Assembly: GCF_000189255.1 (NCBI RefSeq)
Contig: NZ_AEVS01000104.1
Span: 16,556 to 80,555, forward strand
Direction of reading: 5' to 3'
DNA length: 64,000 bases
DNA from: Vibrio brasiliensis LMG 20546
Lineage (GTDB): Bacteria > Pseudomonadota > Gammaproteobacteria > Enterobacterales > Vibrionaceae
In this document: one piece after another, positions 11,793-22,860 of the stretch
Position numbering within the stretch: position 1 is the stretch's first letter
Layout: every line of letters starts with the position of its first letter
Translations under genes and position numbers: made by a program
The notes under the pieces: model-generated
What the model was told of the DNA's origin: nothing
Database searches by the model: none
The model's input: only the letters and a program-made list of their open reading frames with translations

Positions 11793-12733
11793 GCTACCTC
11801 TCCTGACTCTTTTTCCTGCTTTGATGAAGTACCACTGTCCATCGCAGGGCTACGCTTTTTTGATTTAAGGTTACCTTTAATTTTTGGTGCTATTAATGCT
11901 GCCGCAACAAGAACCGCTGTGACCAGGTTGAGGTCGGAAGCTTGCAGACCAAACATGCCGGAGCTCAGGGCGAAGGCAACTGCCAGGCGATACAAAACAG
12001 AACCAACAATAACAGCCACCACTGCGACCCATATCTTTCTGCCCGGGAGCAGAGTCTGACCTAAAATCACGGCTGCCAGACCGACAACTATGGTACCTAC
12101 ACCAGAAGTAACGTCAGCAAAACTGTTCGTTTGAGCGAAAAGCGCCCCTGCAAAACCAACAAAACCATTGGAAAGAGCGAGACCAAAGTAGGTATAAAAC
12201 GACGTGCTCGCCCCTTGGGCTGATACCATACGAGCATTGACACCCGTTGCGCGCAGGCCAAGACCAAAATCACTGTTAAGCAAACGTACCACCAGCCATG
12301 CAGAAACTAACACCAGAATCCCTACCACAAGCGGACGAACCAGCATCGGATCACCGATCGCTTCGAATGGTGTCAGGATGGTATCTTCACCTAACAAAGC
12401 CAGATTTGGCCTGCCCATAATACGGATATTGATAGAGAACGCTGCGATCATCGTTAAGATCGATGCCAACAGATGTAGAATTCCACATCGAACCGCTAGA
12501 AATGCCGTAACCCAGCCCGTTGCCGCACCAGCGACGATGGCCATTAAGGTCGCTAACCAAGGGTTGATACCAGCAACGATTGCCGTCGCAGCGACAGCAG
12601 CCCCCATCGGAAAGCTGCCATCAACACTCAGGTCAGGAAAATCGAGAACACGAAAGGTGAGATAAACGCCAAGGGCAACCAGGCCATACAACAGGCCTAT
12701 TTCCAAAGCGCCAAAAAATGCAAAAGCAGACAT
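11789..12733 (-). CDS. ABC transporter permease (TrpY-like)
   Basis: 314-aa polytopic inner-membrane protein with about 8-9 hydrophobic segments, of the branched-chain/ribose-type permease superfamily (BPD_transp_2). Characteristic segments are VDGSFPMGAAVAAT near residue 37 and GLALSNGFVGFAGALFAQ. The C-terminus is a basic, polar tail. It lies between the binding-protein gene and the ATPase gene, with an ATGA overlap to the latter. The 73-bp gap upstream contains a hairpin that could lower its expression relative to the binding protein. Confidence 0.85.
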   Translation of the reverse strand: MSAFAFFGALEIGLLYGLVALGVYLTFRVLDFPDLSVDGSFPMGAAVAATAIVAGINPWLATLMAIVAGAATGWVTAFLAVRCGILHLLASILTMIAAFSINIRIMGRPNLALLGEDTILTPFEAIGDPMLVRPLVVGILVLVSAWLVVRLLNSDFGLGLRATGVNARMVSAQGASTSFYTYFGLALSNGFVGFAGALFAQTNSFADVTSGVGTIVVGLAAVILGQTLLPGRKIWVAVVAVIVGSVLYRLAVAFALSSGMFGLQASDLNLVTAVLVAAALIAPKIKGNLKSKKRSPAMDSGTSSKQEKESGEVA

Positions 12734-12763
12734 AACAACTCCCTTTTCTGCTAAACACTAAAC

Positions 12764-12802
12764 AAACCCCAAGCAAAACCGTTCCACGTTTACTTGGGGT
12801 TT
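12764..12802 (-). terminator. Hairpin between binding-protein and permease genes (partial terminator)
   Basis: AAACCCCAAG / CTTGGGGTTT, perfect 10-bp arms around a 19-base loop. On the minus strand only a short T-rich stretch follows (GTTTAG), so it is more likely an mRNA-stabilising or leaky termination element than a full stop. Confidence 0.5.
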
Positions 12803-12806
12803 TGGC

Positions 12807-13772
12807 TTATTTCACGCTTGTTGCACGATCAAGGACAGATTGAGGAATAGCTACACCAAGTTTGTTTGCTGCGCTTTGGTTAACAACCAGATCCGAACCT
12901 TTTGCCACTTTGACATCAAGTGAGCCCGGAGCGGCACCTTCGATAATCGCAGCAACGTAGTCGGCAGTCTGAACGCCAACCTGGTAGTAATCAAAACCCA
13001 GACTTGCGATAGCGCCTTTTTCTACATATGAAGTCGCACCACCCAGTACTGGTGTTTTAGCCTGATTTGCCGCTACGATCATACCTTCAATTGCGCTGGC
13101 AACTGTGTTGTCGGTTGGTGCGTAGATAACGTCTGATTTAGCCGCAATAGCTTGTGTGGCAGACTGAACGTCAGCACTCTTCAGGGCAGTTGCTTCAATA
13201 ACCTGAATACCCTGTTCTTCTGCGCTACGTTTTAGCAGTTCAACCAGAGTCACGGCATTCGCTTCACCCGGGTTAAATACCACACCAATAGATTTCGCTT
13301 CAGGAAGAATTTCTTTAATAAGTTCAACGTGCTGGCTAACAGGAGAAAGATCAGACAGACCCGTTACGTTTTTGCCTGGTTGTTCAAGAGTTTTAACCAG
13401 CTTTGCACCTACAGGGTCAGTAACCGCAGTAAATACAACCGGAATTGAGCGAGTTGCAGACACCAGTGCCTGAGCCGTTGGTGTAGCAATACCAACCAAG
13501 ACATCTGGCTTTTCACCCACATATTGGCGTGCAATTTGTACCGCAATAGCTGGATTACCTTGTGCGGTCTTGTAATCAAATTCTAAATTTTTTCCTTGCT
13601 CATAGCCCTTCGCTTTTAGCCCGTCGATCAGGCCCTGACGAGTTGCATCTAGTGCTGGATGCTCAACGATCTGAGAAACAGCCACCTTGGCAGTTTTCGC
13701 CATGATGCTGGTTGAAGAGAGTAATGTGACACCTGCGAGAACGGCGGTCGCAATGACTTTTCCTGCTTTCAT
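12807..13772 (-). CDS. ABC transporter substrate-binding lipoprotein-type protein (TrpX-like, PF04392 family)
   Basis: 321-aa periplasmic binding protein of the ABC_sub_bind family. The signal peptide spans about residues 1-25, ending SIMAK. The two-lobed fold is indicated by VAVSQIVEHPALDATRQGL, VGIATPTAQAL, FTAVTDPVGAKLV and GVVFNPGEANAV. It captures the substrate for the permease and ATPase encoded downstream. Family members include the predicted tryptophan binder TrpX, but the ligand cannot be read from the sequence. Start is ATG 13772 with AAGGAG 5 bases upstream; a longer TTG-type start at 13802 is rejected. No TrpR operator is recognisable in the upstream 300 bp. Confidence 0.85.
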   Translation of the reverse strand: MKAGKVIATAVLAGVTLLSSTSIMAKTAKVAVSQIVEHPALDATRQGLIDGLKAKGYEQGKNLEFDYKTAQGNPAIAVQIARQYVGEKPDVLVGIATPTAQALVSATRSIPVVFTAVTDPVGAKLVKTLEQPGKNVTGLSDLSPVSQHVELIKEILPEAKSIGVVFNPGEANAVTLVELLKRSAEEQGIQVIEATALKSADVQSATQAIAAKSDVIYAPTDNTVASAIEGMIVAANQAKTPVLGGATSYVEKGAIASLGFDYYQVGVQTADYVAAIIEGAAPGSLDVKVAKGSDLVVNQSAANKLGVAIPQSVLDRATSVK

Positions 13773-14090
13773 CTTAACTCCTTGATGTAGTACCAACACC
13801 ATTGACTATCTAAACATTCTGTAAGGCCACAAGTGCATAACCGGAAGGAAAGCGATGCCAATTTAACAACGACAAGTACCATCTGCGGTGCTCTCAGTCC
13901 CTTCGCCTAGCAATAACCTGAGTACACAATTAATGGCGCTGGTATAAGCAATAATATGTTGTGTGAATTTCTGTTTTGTATTTATGAATTGCACACTTTA
14001 TGTGCACATCAATTATTATTACCAGCAAGCTGTACAAAAGAAAAGCAAGTTTTAACATTAAAGCAACAAAAAGAGACGCCGCGTTGCTAT
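13773..14090 (-). promoter_or_regulatory. Gene-free 318 bp: promoter/leader region of the ABC operon
   Basis: No ORF with coding character is visible. The promoter and leader of the binding-protein gene must lie here. I see a short dyad TGCACA/TGTGCA (about 13990-14006) but no convincing -35/-10 pair. A CTGAGAGCACC string on the minus strand (around 13888-13898) superficially recalls a TPP aptamer, but the rest of that fold is missing. Confidence 0.4.
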
Positions 14091-15284
14091 CTACACTTTC
14101 ACCGCATGAATCAGTATGTTACGAGGGGTCATCGCTCTTGAACAGAACTGAGATATTTCCACCTGATAGCCGTTCTCGGCAAGGAAAAGCGCTTTGTCTA
14201 AAACCAGCCACATTTCCAGACAGCGTCTGAATGGCTGCTGCACCAGACTAATTCGCTCCATCTGCCAATATCTTTGTAATCCGAGTTGATGATAGTGGTC
14301 GAAGTCTGCCTCAGGAAGTTGCAAGTTCTTTTGCTCGCATGCCCATTGGCAAAACACTTTAAAACCATCGGCTAGTAGGGACTTCTTGATACTTGGTACT
14401 GGCTGATAAGCGTCAAAACCTAACTCGGTTCTTAACAACAGATCGAAGCCGAGGCGGTAAGACATCTCTTCAATGCGATGACGCTTAACTCGCTCTCCCC
14501 CTGTTACCGTCTCTTGTAGTGGGATTCTTAACTCAGCTTTAGTTAGCTCGAGCTGAGACGCTCTACCTGTGGCGGATAGCGCTTGATAGACGTCGCCTTC
14601 CACTAAGTGGTAGCAACAAGGAGAAAAGGTTATCGCTGGTAACTGCTTGGTAGTGGCGTGGTTAAGCAGTGAAACGTGCAGGTCTCCGCAGGCGTGGAGA
14701 GCCACGGCATGTTGTTGTTGATTAAACACATTTTCCGCTTCAGCACTGAACGCATCGCCTTGAACAAACTCCATTGGCAGACTCTGTTTATCCGCTTCAA
14801 GTTGCCCGGAATCACACAGCATTTGTTGGAATTCAAAGCTGGTCACTTTATGTTGTGTCTGACTGGCTAAGATTCTACCGAGGAATCCCTTACCAGAACA
14901 CCACTCAAGCCACTCGGTGCCATGATGGTCACGCAGTGCTGCTTCACCCATAGAGACAATCTGTTCAAGCTTACGCCCAGGAACGCCGTTATCTACCCCT
15001 CTAGCCAGAGTCAGCCCCTGCTTTTCGAGGAAAGCGAGTCCTGTCCACTGTTCGACCTGTTCAAGGCAGGATAAGTAGGGTGTTAAATCAGCGATGAGGC
15101 TGGCATTGTCTTGCTTATAGCATTCGATCTGCTGCGGAGAGAGGCTTTCCAGCCAGTCACACAGTTGCGGATTGGTCTGTGTCCAGGGAAGTAAGGTATC
15201 CAGACAAGAGAAAAACGCTTCAAAGCGCCAGTATGGCTGCTGCTGCGTTAAGAATTGATCGAGTGATTTGAATTGGTTTTGCAT
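14091..15284 (-). CDS. SAM-dependent methyltransferase, substrate unknown
   Basis: 397 aa. A Rossmann methyltransferase core sits in the middle: motif I EWCSGKGFLGRILA, an acidic partner in VTSFEFQQ, LHACGDLH, and a SPCCYH motif in the position where nucleic-acid or protein MTases carry (N/D)PP(Y/F). The cysteine-rich CCYH motif resembles the GSTCD-like methyltransferase group (PF13679). The N-terminal 120 residues are helical and family specific. I choose ATG 15284 because GGGGGA lies just before it; a GTG four codons earlier is the alternative. It lies alone between the ABC operon and cysB, 53 bases from the latter on the same strand. Confidence 0.7.
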   Translation of the reverse strand: MQNQFKSLDQFLTQQQPYWRFEAFFSCLDTLLPWTQTNPQLCDWLESLSPQQIECYKQDNASLIADLTPYLSCLEQVEQWTGLAFLEKQGLTLARGVDNGVPGRKLEQIVSMGEAALRDHHGTEWLEWCSGKGFLGRILASQTQHKVTSFEFQQMLCDSGQLEADKQSLPMEFVQGDAFSAEAENVFNQQQHAVALHACGDLHVSLLNHATTKQLPAITFSPCCYHLVEGDVYQALSATGRASQLELTKAELRIPLQETVTGGERVKRHRIEEMSYRLGFDLLLRTELGFDAYQPVPSIKKSLLADGFKVFCQWACEQKNLQLPEADFDHYHQLGLQRYWQMERISLVQQPFRRCLEMWLVLDKALFLAENGYQVEISQFCSRAMTPRNILIHAVKV

Positions 15285-15337
15285 GACTTCCCCCACAGTG
15301 CGTAGTTTAGAGGGAAGTCAGCTTAGATGGTAGTGGC

Positions 15338-16615
<1,278 letters not shown>

Positions 16616-17380
16616 ATGAATATTGGGTTAATCATAGCTTTAGTTGCAGTCTTACTCGTCTTGGTGCTGGGCTATAACATTATGCTGCAGTACAAAGTAA
16701 AAGCAGAAACTGCGAAAAAACAGGAAAGTTCTCGCTATCTGCAAATCATCGATGCTACAGAAGAGCTGATCGGTCACGCTCACCATTTACCTTACAGTAA
16801 AGAACTTTTAGTGTGCCTGAACACCCGTATCTTAGACGCACTGCAAAACATGCACGAACTTGATCCTAAGAATAAACAACTTGAGCAGCGGGTCGAGCAC
16901 GTAAAACAACAGATCAAACAGTTTAACGAGAGCCAACAGACTGGCGAAAGCACTGCGTTTAAAGTGCCAAGTAGCGACAAACAAGCGATTGTCATGCTTA
17001 AGCTGGTTAAACGCCTGCGCGATACAATTCGCAGTGAGCATAATAAAGGTCGCTTTGAAACTCAGGCTTACGTGGCAGAAAACGCTCGTCTGGAGACGAT
17101 TCAGATCCGAATCAACATTGAAAACGTCATTAAGCGTTCCAACGACGCTATTGTCCGCGGCCAACCGGGTACCGCTGTTCAGTTATTGCGTAAAGGTATT
17201 GATGCACTGAGCACTAAAAATGATGCCTATTCAAATCAGGCTCGCGAAAAACTTCAGGGTATGTATGATGACCTTGAATCGAAACGCCAAAGCAAAAATG
17301 CTGAAGAGTTACACCAGATCGAAGAAGACCAACGCAAAAACGATATGGACCAGCTCTTTGGCGAGAAGAAAAAGTGGTAA
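16616..17380 (+). CDS. Single-pass membrane protein with long coiled coil, unknown function
   Basis: 254 aa. An N-terminal membrane helix (residues 3-23, IGLIIALVAVLLVLVLGYNI) is followed by a mostly helical, charged cytoplasmic part with coiled-coil character (about 85-115 and 210-250). I do not recognise a named family; such proteins in Vibrio are generally annotated as hypothetical. It ends with its own terminator and precedes miaE on the same strand. Base usage is like that of the neighbours, so it looks like a resident gene. Confidence 0.75.
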   Translation: MNIGLIIALVAVLLVLVLGYNIMLQYKVKAETAKKQESSRYLQIIDATEELIGHAHHLPYSKELLVCLNTRILDALQNMHELDPKNKQLEQRVEHVKQQIKQFNESQQTGESTAFKVPSSDKQAIVMLKLVKRLRDTIRSEHNKGRFETQAYVAENARLETIQIRINIENVIKRSNDAIVRGQPGTAVQLLRKGIDALSTKNDAYSNQAREKLQGMYDDLESKRQSKNAEELHQIEEDQRKNDMDQLFGEKKKW

Positions 17381-17404
17381 CATAGCCGCGATTACACATC
17401 CTCT

Positions 17405-17429
17405 AAAGGTCGCTGTTGCGGCCTTTTTT
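17405..17429 (+). terminator. Intrinsic terminator after the 16616 gene
   Basis: AAAGGTCGC / GCGGCCTTT stem (one G-U) with loop TGTT and a T6 tail, 25 bases after the stop. Confidence 0.85.
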
Positions 17430-17455
17430 ATTTGAATTGATAGATTTTGTTCAAC

Positions 17456-18226
17456 ATGATTGAGTTAGACCAATACCAAGCTTTGCTAGAGCCTATTAAC
17501 GGTTTTCTACACTGTTCAACACCTGACGCGTGGGTAGATGAGGCGCGCAAGCCAGAAAACCTTAAGGTAGTACTGATTGACCACTTGCTTTGTGAGCTAA
17601 AGGCAGGCCAGTCAGCAATGTACTTAATTCGTAAGTATGCCGTTGATAAACAGAGCGCGCACAGCCTGTTGGATTGGTTCGAACCATACGAGAATTTCGC
17701 TTACCGTAAAACAGGTAGCCTTGAGACACTTAAAGGCAAAAGTCAGATCTCGAAAACGATCATGGCAAAGTCAGACTCACCATATAGTCAGGACTTGATT
17801 GATAAGATGGTCATGCTGATCAAAGAAGAGCTACACCACTTCTATCAGGTTCTGGAAATCATGGATAAGCGTGGTATCGCGTACGAACCTGTCCAAGCGA
17901 GTCGCTACGCTAAGGGATTGATTGGTAATATGGCGACTCATGAGCCCCAAACTCTGATTGATAAGCTCATCATCGGTGCCTATATCGAAGCCCGCTCTTG
18001 TGAGCGCTTTGCTAAGCTGGCGCCACATATGGACGAAGATATTGCTAAGTTCTATATCTCTCTATTGCGCTCAGAAGCACGCCATTATCAGGATTACCTT
18101 ACTCTTGCAGAAGAGATTGCCGGTCAGGATATCAGCGAGCGTGTCGCCTATTTTGGTCGTATCGAAGCACAACTCATCTCTTCACCAGATAGTGACTTTA
18201 AGTTTCACAGCGGTGTACCAGCATAA
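17456..18226 (+). CDS. miaE: tRNA 2-methylthio-N6-isopentenyladenosine-37 hydroxylase
   Basis: Non-haem di-iron monooxygenase that hydroxylates the isopentenyl group of ms2i6A37 in tRNA. It is 256 aa. The ferritin-like di-iron motif is visible as two ExxH pairs, EELHHF (second helix) and EARHYQDY (fourth helix), plus single glutamates in DHLLCELKAGQ and YIEARSCERF. I start at ATG 17456 (MIELDQYQ) instead of a TTG at 17447. There is no clear ribosome-binding site for either. MiaE occurs only in some bacteria; it is usual in Vibrio and Salmonella and absent from E. coli. Confidence 0.92.
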   Translation: MIELDQYQALLEPINGFLHCSTPDAWVDEARKPENLKVVLIDHLLCELKAGQSAMYLIRKYAVDKQSAHSLLDWFEPYENFAYRKTGSLETLKGKSQISKTIMAKSDSPYSQDLIDKMVMLIKEELHHFYQVLEIMDKRGIAYEPVQASRYAKGLIGNMATHEPQTLIDKLIIGAYIEARSCERFAKLAPHMDEDIAKFYISLLRSEARHYQDYLTLAEEIAGQDISERVAYFGRIEAQLISSPDSDFKFHSGVPA

Positions 18227-18261
18227 TTAAAAAACTTGTTACCTCTGAGCTTTCGGAGACA

Positions 18262-18290
18262 AAAAAGCCAGCACAAGTGCTGGCTTAAAA
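18262..18290 (-). terminator. Bidirectional terminator, miaE / pyrF
   Basis: AAGCCAGCAC / GTGCTGGCTT stem, 2-base loop, flanked by A6 and A5 runs. The stronger T-tail is on the minus strand (pyrF), 14 bases past its stop; it can also serve miaE. Confidence 0.88.
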
Positions 18291-18303
18291 ACGATAATCA
18301 GGC

Positions 18304-18999
18304 TTAAACAAGCGTCGCGTTGATTTGTGCTAATACCGCCGCTGGATCTGGCGCTTGAGTAATTGGACGACCAATAACCAGGTAATCTGAACCCGCTTTC
18401 ACGGCATCGACTGGTGTCATGATACGTTTCTGGTCGCCAACAGCAGCACCAGCAGGACGAATACCCGGAGTAACCAGCTTGAACTCCTGACCTAATTCAC
18501 CTTTCAGCATAGATGCTTCCTGAGCTGAACACACTACCCCATCAAGACCTGAGTTTTTAGTTAAGTTGGCTAGGCGAATGACTTGCTCCTGTGGCGCAAT
18601 ATCCAAACCAATGCCAGCTAAGTCACTCTGCTCCATGCTGGTCAATACCGTCACACCGATAAGCAGCGGGCGATCCTTTCCATATGGTTCTAGGATTTCA
18701 CGTGAAGCTGTCATCATACGCTCACCGCCACTTGCATGAACGTTTACCATCCAAACGCCCATTTCAGCCGCTGCACGCACTGCTTTAGAACAGGTATTTG
18801 GAATGTCATGAAATTTAAGATCTAGGAATACCGAGAATCCACGTTTGTGAAGCTCTTTAACGAAGTCAGGACCAAATAAGGTAAACATCTCCTTGCCGAC
18901 TTTAAGACGACACGAGCTTGGGTCAATTTTATCAACAAAAGCGAGTGCATCGGCCTGGTTGTCATAGTCCAGCGCAACAATTACTTTTTGGTCGATCAT
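18304..18999 (-). CDS. pyrF: Orotidine 5'-phosphate decarboxylase
   Basis: Last step of UMP synthesis. It is 231 aa. The type I OMPDC signature is visible: VALDYDNQ at the N-terminus, RLKVGKEMF (Lys), and the catalytic [10 protein letters not shown] with the Lys-Asp pair. The phosphate-binding C-terminus is VTPGIRP and YLVIGRPIT. It follows lapB after an intervening terminator, as in other gammaproteobacteria (lapAB-pyrF). Confidence 0.97.
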   Translation of the reverse strand: MIDQKVIVALDYDNQADALAFVDKIDPSSCRLKVGKEMFTLFGPDFVKELHKRGFSVFLDLKFHDIPNTCSKAVRAAAEMGVWMVNVHASGGERMMTASREILEPYGKDRPLLIGVTVLTSMEQSDLAGIGLDIAPQEQVIRLANLTKNSGLDGVVCSAQEASMLKGELGQEFKLVTPGIRPAGAAVGDQKRIMTPVDAVKAGSDYLVIGRPITQAPDPAAVLAQINATLV

Positions 19000-19025
19000 T
19001 TCATCTCCTAACTTTTAAATAAATC

Positions 19026-19052
19026 GAAAAAAAGCAGCGGGATCACCGCTGC
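19026..19052 (-). terminator. Terminator between lapB and pyrF
   Basis: GCAGCGG / CCGCTGC stem, 5-base loop, with T7 on the minus strand. It lies after the lapB stop and before pyrF, so pyrF depends on read-through or on its own promoter. Confidence 0.8.
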
Positions 19053-19081
19053 CATTTTGCTATGGGACAAGCCCATAAAAA

Positions 19082-20251
19082 CTATTCACCATCCAATCCG
19101 CGGATTGGCTTGATCGTTCCCCACCCTTTACATGAAGGACAATGCCAATACATCGAATGGGTTGAGAAACCACATTTACGACATCGATAATGAGGTTTCA
19201 CTTTTAACTGTTCACCAACCAGTTTTTGCAACGTACCTAAACTGGCCTTAGCACGCCCTTCTTCAGCTTCAGCCAAATGGTAGTCCATCAGGCGGTAGAA
19301 GCCCTTCATAGTCGGGTTCTTAACTAACTGGCGCGTTAGCAGCTCCTGTGCGGCGCCCACACCGTCATGCTGTGCGACAAGCTGTGCCAACATCAATTCG
19401 GCCGATACACCCGCTTTATTGACGATACACTGGCGTAAGAAGTTCAACAGCTCATCTTCTTGACCTAAATGGTGATAACACTCAGCTAGTGTCGGTAAGA
19501 CTTCACTAACGAAGTCACTGTCCTGATCCAGTACCATCTCCATATATTTGATGGTGCTGCGGTAATCTTCATTGTCTAAATAAAGCTTACCGAGTGCGAT
19601 TGAAGCACGAACACATTTAGGATCTTCAGCTAATGCACGTTTAAAATTCTGCATTGCCTGAGCGTGGTTACCTTCAGCCTTCTCCTGCATTGCAAGCTCA
19701 CACCAGAAATGTCCAATGCTGGTGCGCATACGCTTACGCCCCATCTTAACCAACAGTGAAGCGTAGTTAATTGCTTTGCTCCACTCGCGCGTTTGCTGGT
19801 AGATCGCAACTAATTGCTGCAAAGCAGCTTCTCTGTGGTCAGGCTCATCAACCAATTGTTCGAAGATTTTTTCCGCTCTGTCGAGGAAACCAGAAGCCAT
19901 GTAGTCTTTTGCCAGCTGCTGCAGAGCAATGTTTTTCTGGTCTATGGTAAGCCCGGAGCGGGAGATAAGATTTTGGTGGATACGAATTGCTCGATCGACT
20001 TCACCTCTCGAACGGAATAGATTACCGAGAGCTAAATGGGTGTCGATCGTTTCGTTATCGACTTGAAGAAGCTCGATAAAGTGATCAACTGCTTTATCAG
20101 ACTGGTCTGATAAAAGCAGGTTTAAACCCGTCACATACTGACGTGAGATTTGGTTTGATTGTTTCTGCTTGTCTTGCTGGGCACTGCGATTACCCATATA
20201 CCAGCCGTATGCGGCTGCAATTGGCAATAACAAGAAGAGAATTTCTAACAT
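19082..20251 (-). CDS. lapB: Lipopolysaccharide assembly protein B
   Basis: Inner-membrane-anchored TPR protein that couples LPS assembly to FtsH-dependent degradation of LpxC. It is 389 aa, like E. coli LapB (YciM). An N-terminal membrane helix (residues 1-17) is followed by nine or so TPR units. The C-terminus is a rubredoxin-like metal site, CRKCGFSTHSMYWHCPSC. It starts 27 bases after lapA on the same strand and is co-transcribed with it. Confidence 0.95.
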   Translation of the reverse strand: MLEILFLLLPIAAAYGWYMGNRSAQQDKQKQSNQISRQYVTGLNLLLSDQSDKAVDHFIELLQVDNETIDTHLALGNLFRSRGEVDRAIRIHQNLISRSGLTIDQKNIALQQLAKDYMASGFLDRAEKIFEQLVDEPDHREAALQQLVAIYQQTREWSKAINYASLLVKMGRKRMRTSIGHFWCELAMQEKAEGNHAQAMQNFKRALAEDPKCVRASIALGKLYLDNEDYRSTIKYMEMVLDQDSDFVSEVLPTLAECYHHLGQEDELLNFLRQCIVNKAGVSAELMLAQLVAQHDGVGAAQELLTRQLVKNPTMKGFYRLMDYHLAEAEEGRAKASLGTLQKLVGEQLKVKPHYRCRKCGFSTHSMYWHCPSCKGWGTIKPIRGLDGE

Positions 20252-20278
20252 CGAGTAACAGCCTACCTAATACAACTT

Positions 20279-20557
20279 TTAAGCTTTACCTTGAGTTGGT
20301 TCACTTGCTGCAGGAGAGAGCTTAGTTAATTGTTTTCTTAGTTTGCGCACCTGTAATTGAGACTTAAGATGCAAGCTACCGAATATCAACCATGCTAGCA
20401 GGAAACCAACAATAAACACGCCACCTAGCAGAGTTGAGAGATGAAACTCTCCCTGCGCCAACAGGTAGTTAAACGTAACAATCGCTTGGTTCTGAGAGCC
20501 TAAAGCCAGTGCAATCAAGAATAGGGCCAGTACAAGAACGATTTTTATAATTTTCAT
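20279..20557 (-). CDS. lapA: Lipopolysaccharide assembly protein A
   Basis: Small inner-membrane partner of LapB (DUF1049). It is 92 aa with two membrane helices (about 1-20 and 41-62) and a short cytoplasmic basic coiled-coil tail. The pattern GSQNQAIVTFNYLLAQGEFHLS between the helices is typical. It is directly upstream of lapB. Confidence 0.93.
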   Translation of the reverse strand: MKIIKIVLVLALFLIALALGSQNQAIVTFNYLLAQGEFHLSTLLGGVFIVGFLLAWLIFGSLHLKSQLQVRKLRKQLTKLSPAASEPTQGKA

Positions 20558-20644
20558 AGTCCATCACCTAAGATAAGTTCTGCCGTTACGATTATGCAGT
20601 AAAAGATACAAACAAACCATGGTTATCTGGGTAATTCCAATGAT

Positions 20645-20680
20645 AAAAAAGCGGCATACGCTATGTATGCCGCTCTTTTA
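20645..20680 (-). terminator. Intrinsic terminator of ihfB
   Basis: AGCGGCATAC / GTATGCCGCT perfect 10-bp stem with a 5-base loop and T6 on the minus strand, 18 bases past the ihfB stop. Confidence 0.92.
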
Positions 20681-20697
20681 TCAGTAATTTCGGGAAT

Positions 20698-20979
20698 CTA
20701 ACCGATATTTACTCGCTCTCGTAACTCTTTACCAGGTTTAAAGTGAGGAACAAATTTGCCTTCTAACTCTACCTTGTCACCTGTTTTAGGGTTACGTCCA
20801 ACACGTGGTTCGCGGAAGTGAAGAGAGAAACTACCAAAACCACGAATCTCAATTCGGTCTCCACTTTCCAGTGTTGAAGCCATATGCTCTAAAATATCTT
20901 TCACAGCATCTTCGATCTCTTTAGCCGAAAGGTGCGTCTGTTCTGCACAGAGTCTTTCGATCAATTCAGACTTAGTCAT
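20698..20979 (-). CDS. ihfB: Integration host factor beta subunit
   Basis: Nucleoid protein that sharply bends DNA as a heterodimer with IhfA. It is 93 aa: [10 protein letters not shown], the [12 protein letters not shown] beta arm, [11 protein letters not shown] with the intercalating proline, and [15 protein letters not shown]. Start is ATG 20979 with GAGGG 6 bases upstream; the frame is open for nine more codons, but these are not family sequence. IHF would be expected to help loop the sigma-54 dctP promoter elsewhere in this window. Confidence 0.97.
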   Translation of the reverse strand: MTKSELIERLCAEQTHLSAKEIEDAVKDILEHMASTLESGDRIEIRGFGSFSLHFREPRVGRNPKTGDKVELEGKFVPHFKPGKELRERVNIG

Positions 20980-21148
20980 AGTTGCCCTCATAGAGTAATT
21001 TATCACTTATTATAGTAAGTAATACCAGTTCCAACAAACACTTGCCTACAATTTTAGACAAAATTTGAGCAATGTGTGTAATGAAAAAGTGTATTTAACA
21101 AAACATCTTGCAGAGATTGGTATTACCACTAGCAAAACTGGAAACATA

Positions 21149-21180
21149 AAAAAGGAGCCTTTCGGCCCCTTTTTCTTAAA
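21149..21180 (-). terminator. Intrinsic terminator of rpsA
   Basis: AAGGGGCC / GGCTCCTT stem (one mismatch) with loop GAAA and T6 on the minus strand, just after the rpsA stop. Confidence 0.8.
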
Positions 21181-21189
21181 AGCGATTAA

Positions 21190-22860
21190 TTATTCGCCTT
21201 TAGCTGCTTTGAAAGCGTCAGCCATAGCGTTACCGAATGAAGCATCGTCTGCTTTGTTCAGTGAAGCCATTGCTTCTTGCTCTTCAGCTTCATCTTTAGC
21301 TTTGATAGATAGGTTGATTACGCGGTTCTTACGGTCTACACCTGTGAACTTAGCTTCAACACTGTCACCAGCGCTTAGGATTAGAGAAGCGTCTTCTACG
21401 CGGTCACGAGAAACTTCAGAAGCGCGGATGTAACCTTCTACGCCTTCTTCAAGCTCGATAGTTGCACCTTTAGCGTCTACTGCAGTAACAGTACCGTTAA
21501 CTAGTACACCTTTCTTCTTCTCAGAAACGTAAGCGTTGAATGGGTCGTTTTCCATTTGCTTAACGCCTAGAGAGATACGCTCACGCTCAGCATCTACTGC
21601 TAGAACTACTGCAGAGATCTCGTCGCCTTTCTTGTACTCACGTACAGCTTCTTCACCAGCAACATTCCAAGAAATGTCAGATAGGTGAACTAGACCGTCG
21701 ATGCCGCCTTCTAGACCGATGAAGATACCGAAGTCAGTGATAGACTTGATCTTACCAGTAACTTTGTCGCCTTTAGCTTGCGCTTCAGCGAAAGATTGCC
21801 ATGGGTTAGCTTTACACTGTTTCAGACCTAGAGAGATACGACGACGCTCTTCGTCGATTTCAAGAACCATAACCTCAACTTCGTCGCCAACATTAACAAC
21901 TTTAGATGGGTGGATGTTCTTGTTAGTCCAATCCATTTCAGAAACGTGTACTAGACCTTCAACGCCTTCTTCGATTTCAACGAAACAGCCGTAGTCAGTT
22001 AGGTTAGTAACGCGACCAGATAGTTTGTGACCTTCTGGGTAACGCTTAGCGATTGCTACCCATGGATCTTCGCCTAGCTGCTTAAGACCTAGTGATACGC
22101 GAGTACGCTCACGGTCGAACTTAAGAACTTTAACTTGGATCTCGTCACCAACATTAACGATCTCAGAAGGGTGCTTAACGCGCTTCCAAGCCATGTCAGT
22201 GATGTGTAGAAGACCGTCAACACCACCTAGATCTACGAACGCACCGTAGTCAGTAAGGTTCTTAACGATACCTTTAACTTCTGCGCCTTCTTGTAGAGTC
22301 TCTAGAAGCTCATCACGCTCAACGCTGTTCTCAGATTCGATAACTGCACGACGAGAAACAACTACGTTGTTACGCTTCTGGTCAAGTTTGATAACTTTGA
22401 ACTCTAGCTCTTTGTTTTCTAGGTGAGCTGTGTCGCGAATTGGACGCACGTCTACTAGTGAACCAGGAAGGAAAGCACGGATACCGTTTAGTTCAACAGT
22501 GAAACCGCCTTTAACTTTACCGTTGATGATACCAACAACAGTTTCAGCTTCTTCGTAAGCCTTCTCAAGTACAATCCAAGCTTCGTGGCGCTTCGCTTTC
22601 TCACGAGAAAGTTGAGTTTCACCGAAACCGTCTTCTACAGCGTCTAGAGCTACGTCTACTTCAGAACCAACTTCAACTTCAAGTTCGCCAGCAGCGTTCT
22701 TGAACTGTTCAGCAGGGATAGCAGACTCAGACTTAAGACCAGCGTCAACAAGAACGAAACCGTTCTCGATAGCTACTACAGTACCTTTAACGATAGTACC
22801 TTGTTGGAATTCAGTCTCGTTTAGAAACTCTTCAAAGAGTTGAGCAAAAGATTCAGTCAT
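21190..22860 (-). CDS. rpsA: 30S ribosomal protein S1
   Basis: Ribosomal protein that unwinds and delivers mRNA to the 30S subunit. It is 556 aa with six S1 domains: two N-terminal ribosome-binding domains (about 15-175), then repeats recognisable by [18 protein letters not shown] and [17 protein letters not shown]-type sequences. It starts [13 protein letters not shown] as in E. coli. No real Shine-Dalgarno precedes the ATG, which is normal for this autogenously controlled gene. It lies between cmk and ihfB, the classical order. Confidence 0.98.
   Translation of the reverse strand: MTESFAQLFEEFLNETEFQQGTIVKGTVVAIENGFVLVDAGLKSESAIPAEQFKNAAGELEVEVGSEVDVALDAVEDGFGETQLSREKAKRHEAWIVLEKAYEEAETVVGIINGKVKGGFTVELNGIRAFLPGSLVDVRPIRDTAHLENKELEFKVIKLDQKRNNVVVSRRAVIESENSVERDELLETLQEGAEVKGIVKNLTDYGAFVDLGGVDGLLHITDMAWKRVKHPSEIVNVGDEIQVKVLKFDRERTRVSLGLKQLGEDPWVAIAKRYPEGHKLSGRVTNLTDYGCFVEIEEGVEGLVHVSEMDWTNKNIHPSKVVNVGDEVEVMVLEIDEERRRISLGLKQCKANPWQSFAEAQAKGDKVTGKIKSITDFGIFIGLEGGIDGLVHLSDISWNVAGEEAVREYKKGDEISAVVLAVDAERERISLGVKQMENDPFNAYVSEKKKGVLVNGTVTAVDAKGATIELEEGVEGYIRASEVSRDRVEDASLILSAGDSVEAKFTGVDRKNRVINLSIKAKDEAEEQEAMASLNKADDASFGNAMADAFKAAKGE

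Noticed and set aside
13870-13910. CTGAGAGCACC string resembling part of a TPP riboswitch in the leader of the TrpX-like gene
   Set aside because: The other conserved TPP elements (CCCnTTGAACCTGAT region and the closing stem) are absent, and an importer of this family is not a thiamine system.
21065-21433. 122-codon plus-strand frame over the rpsA 3' end
   Set aside because: Antisense of rpsA, with repeated serine and alanine runs typical of reverse-strand translation.
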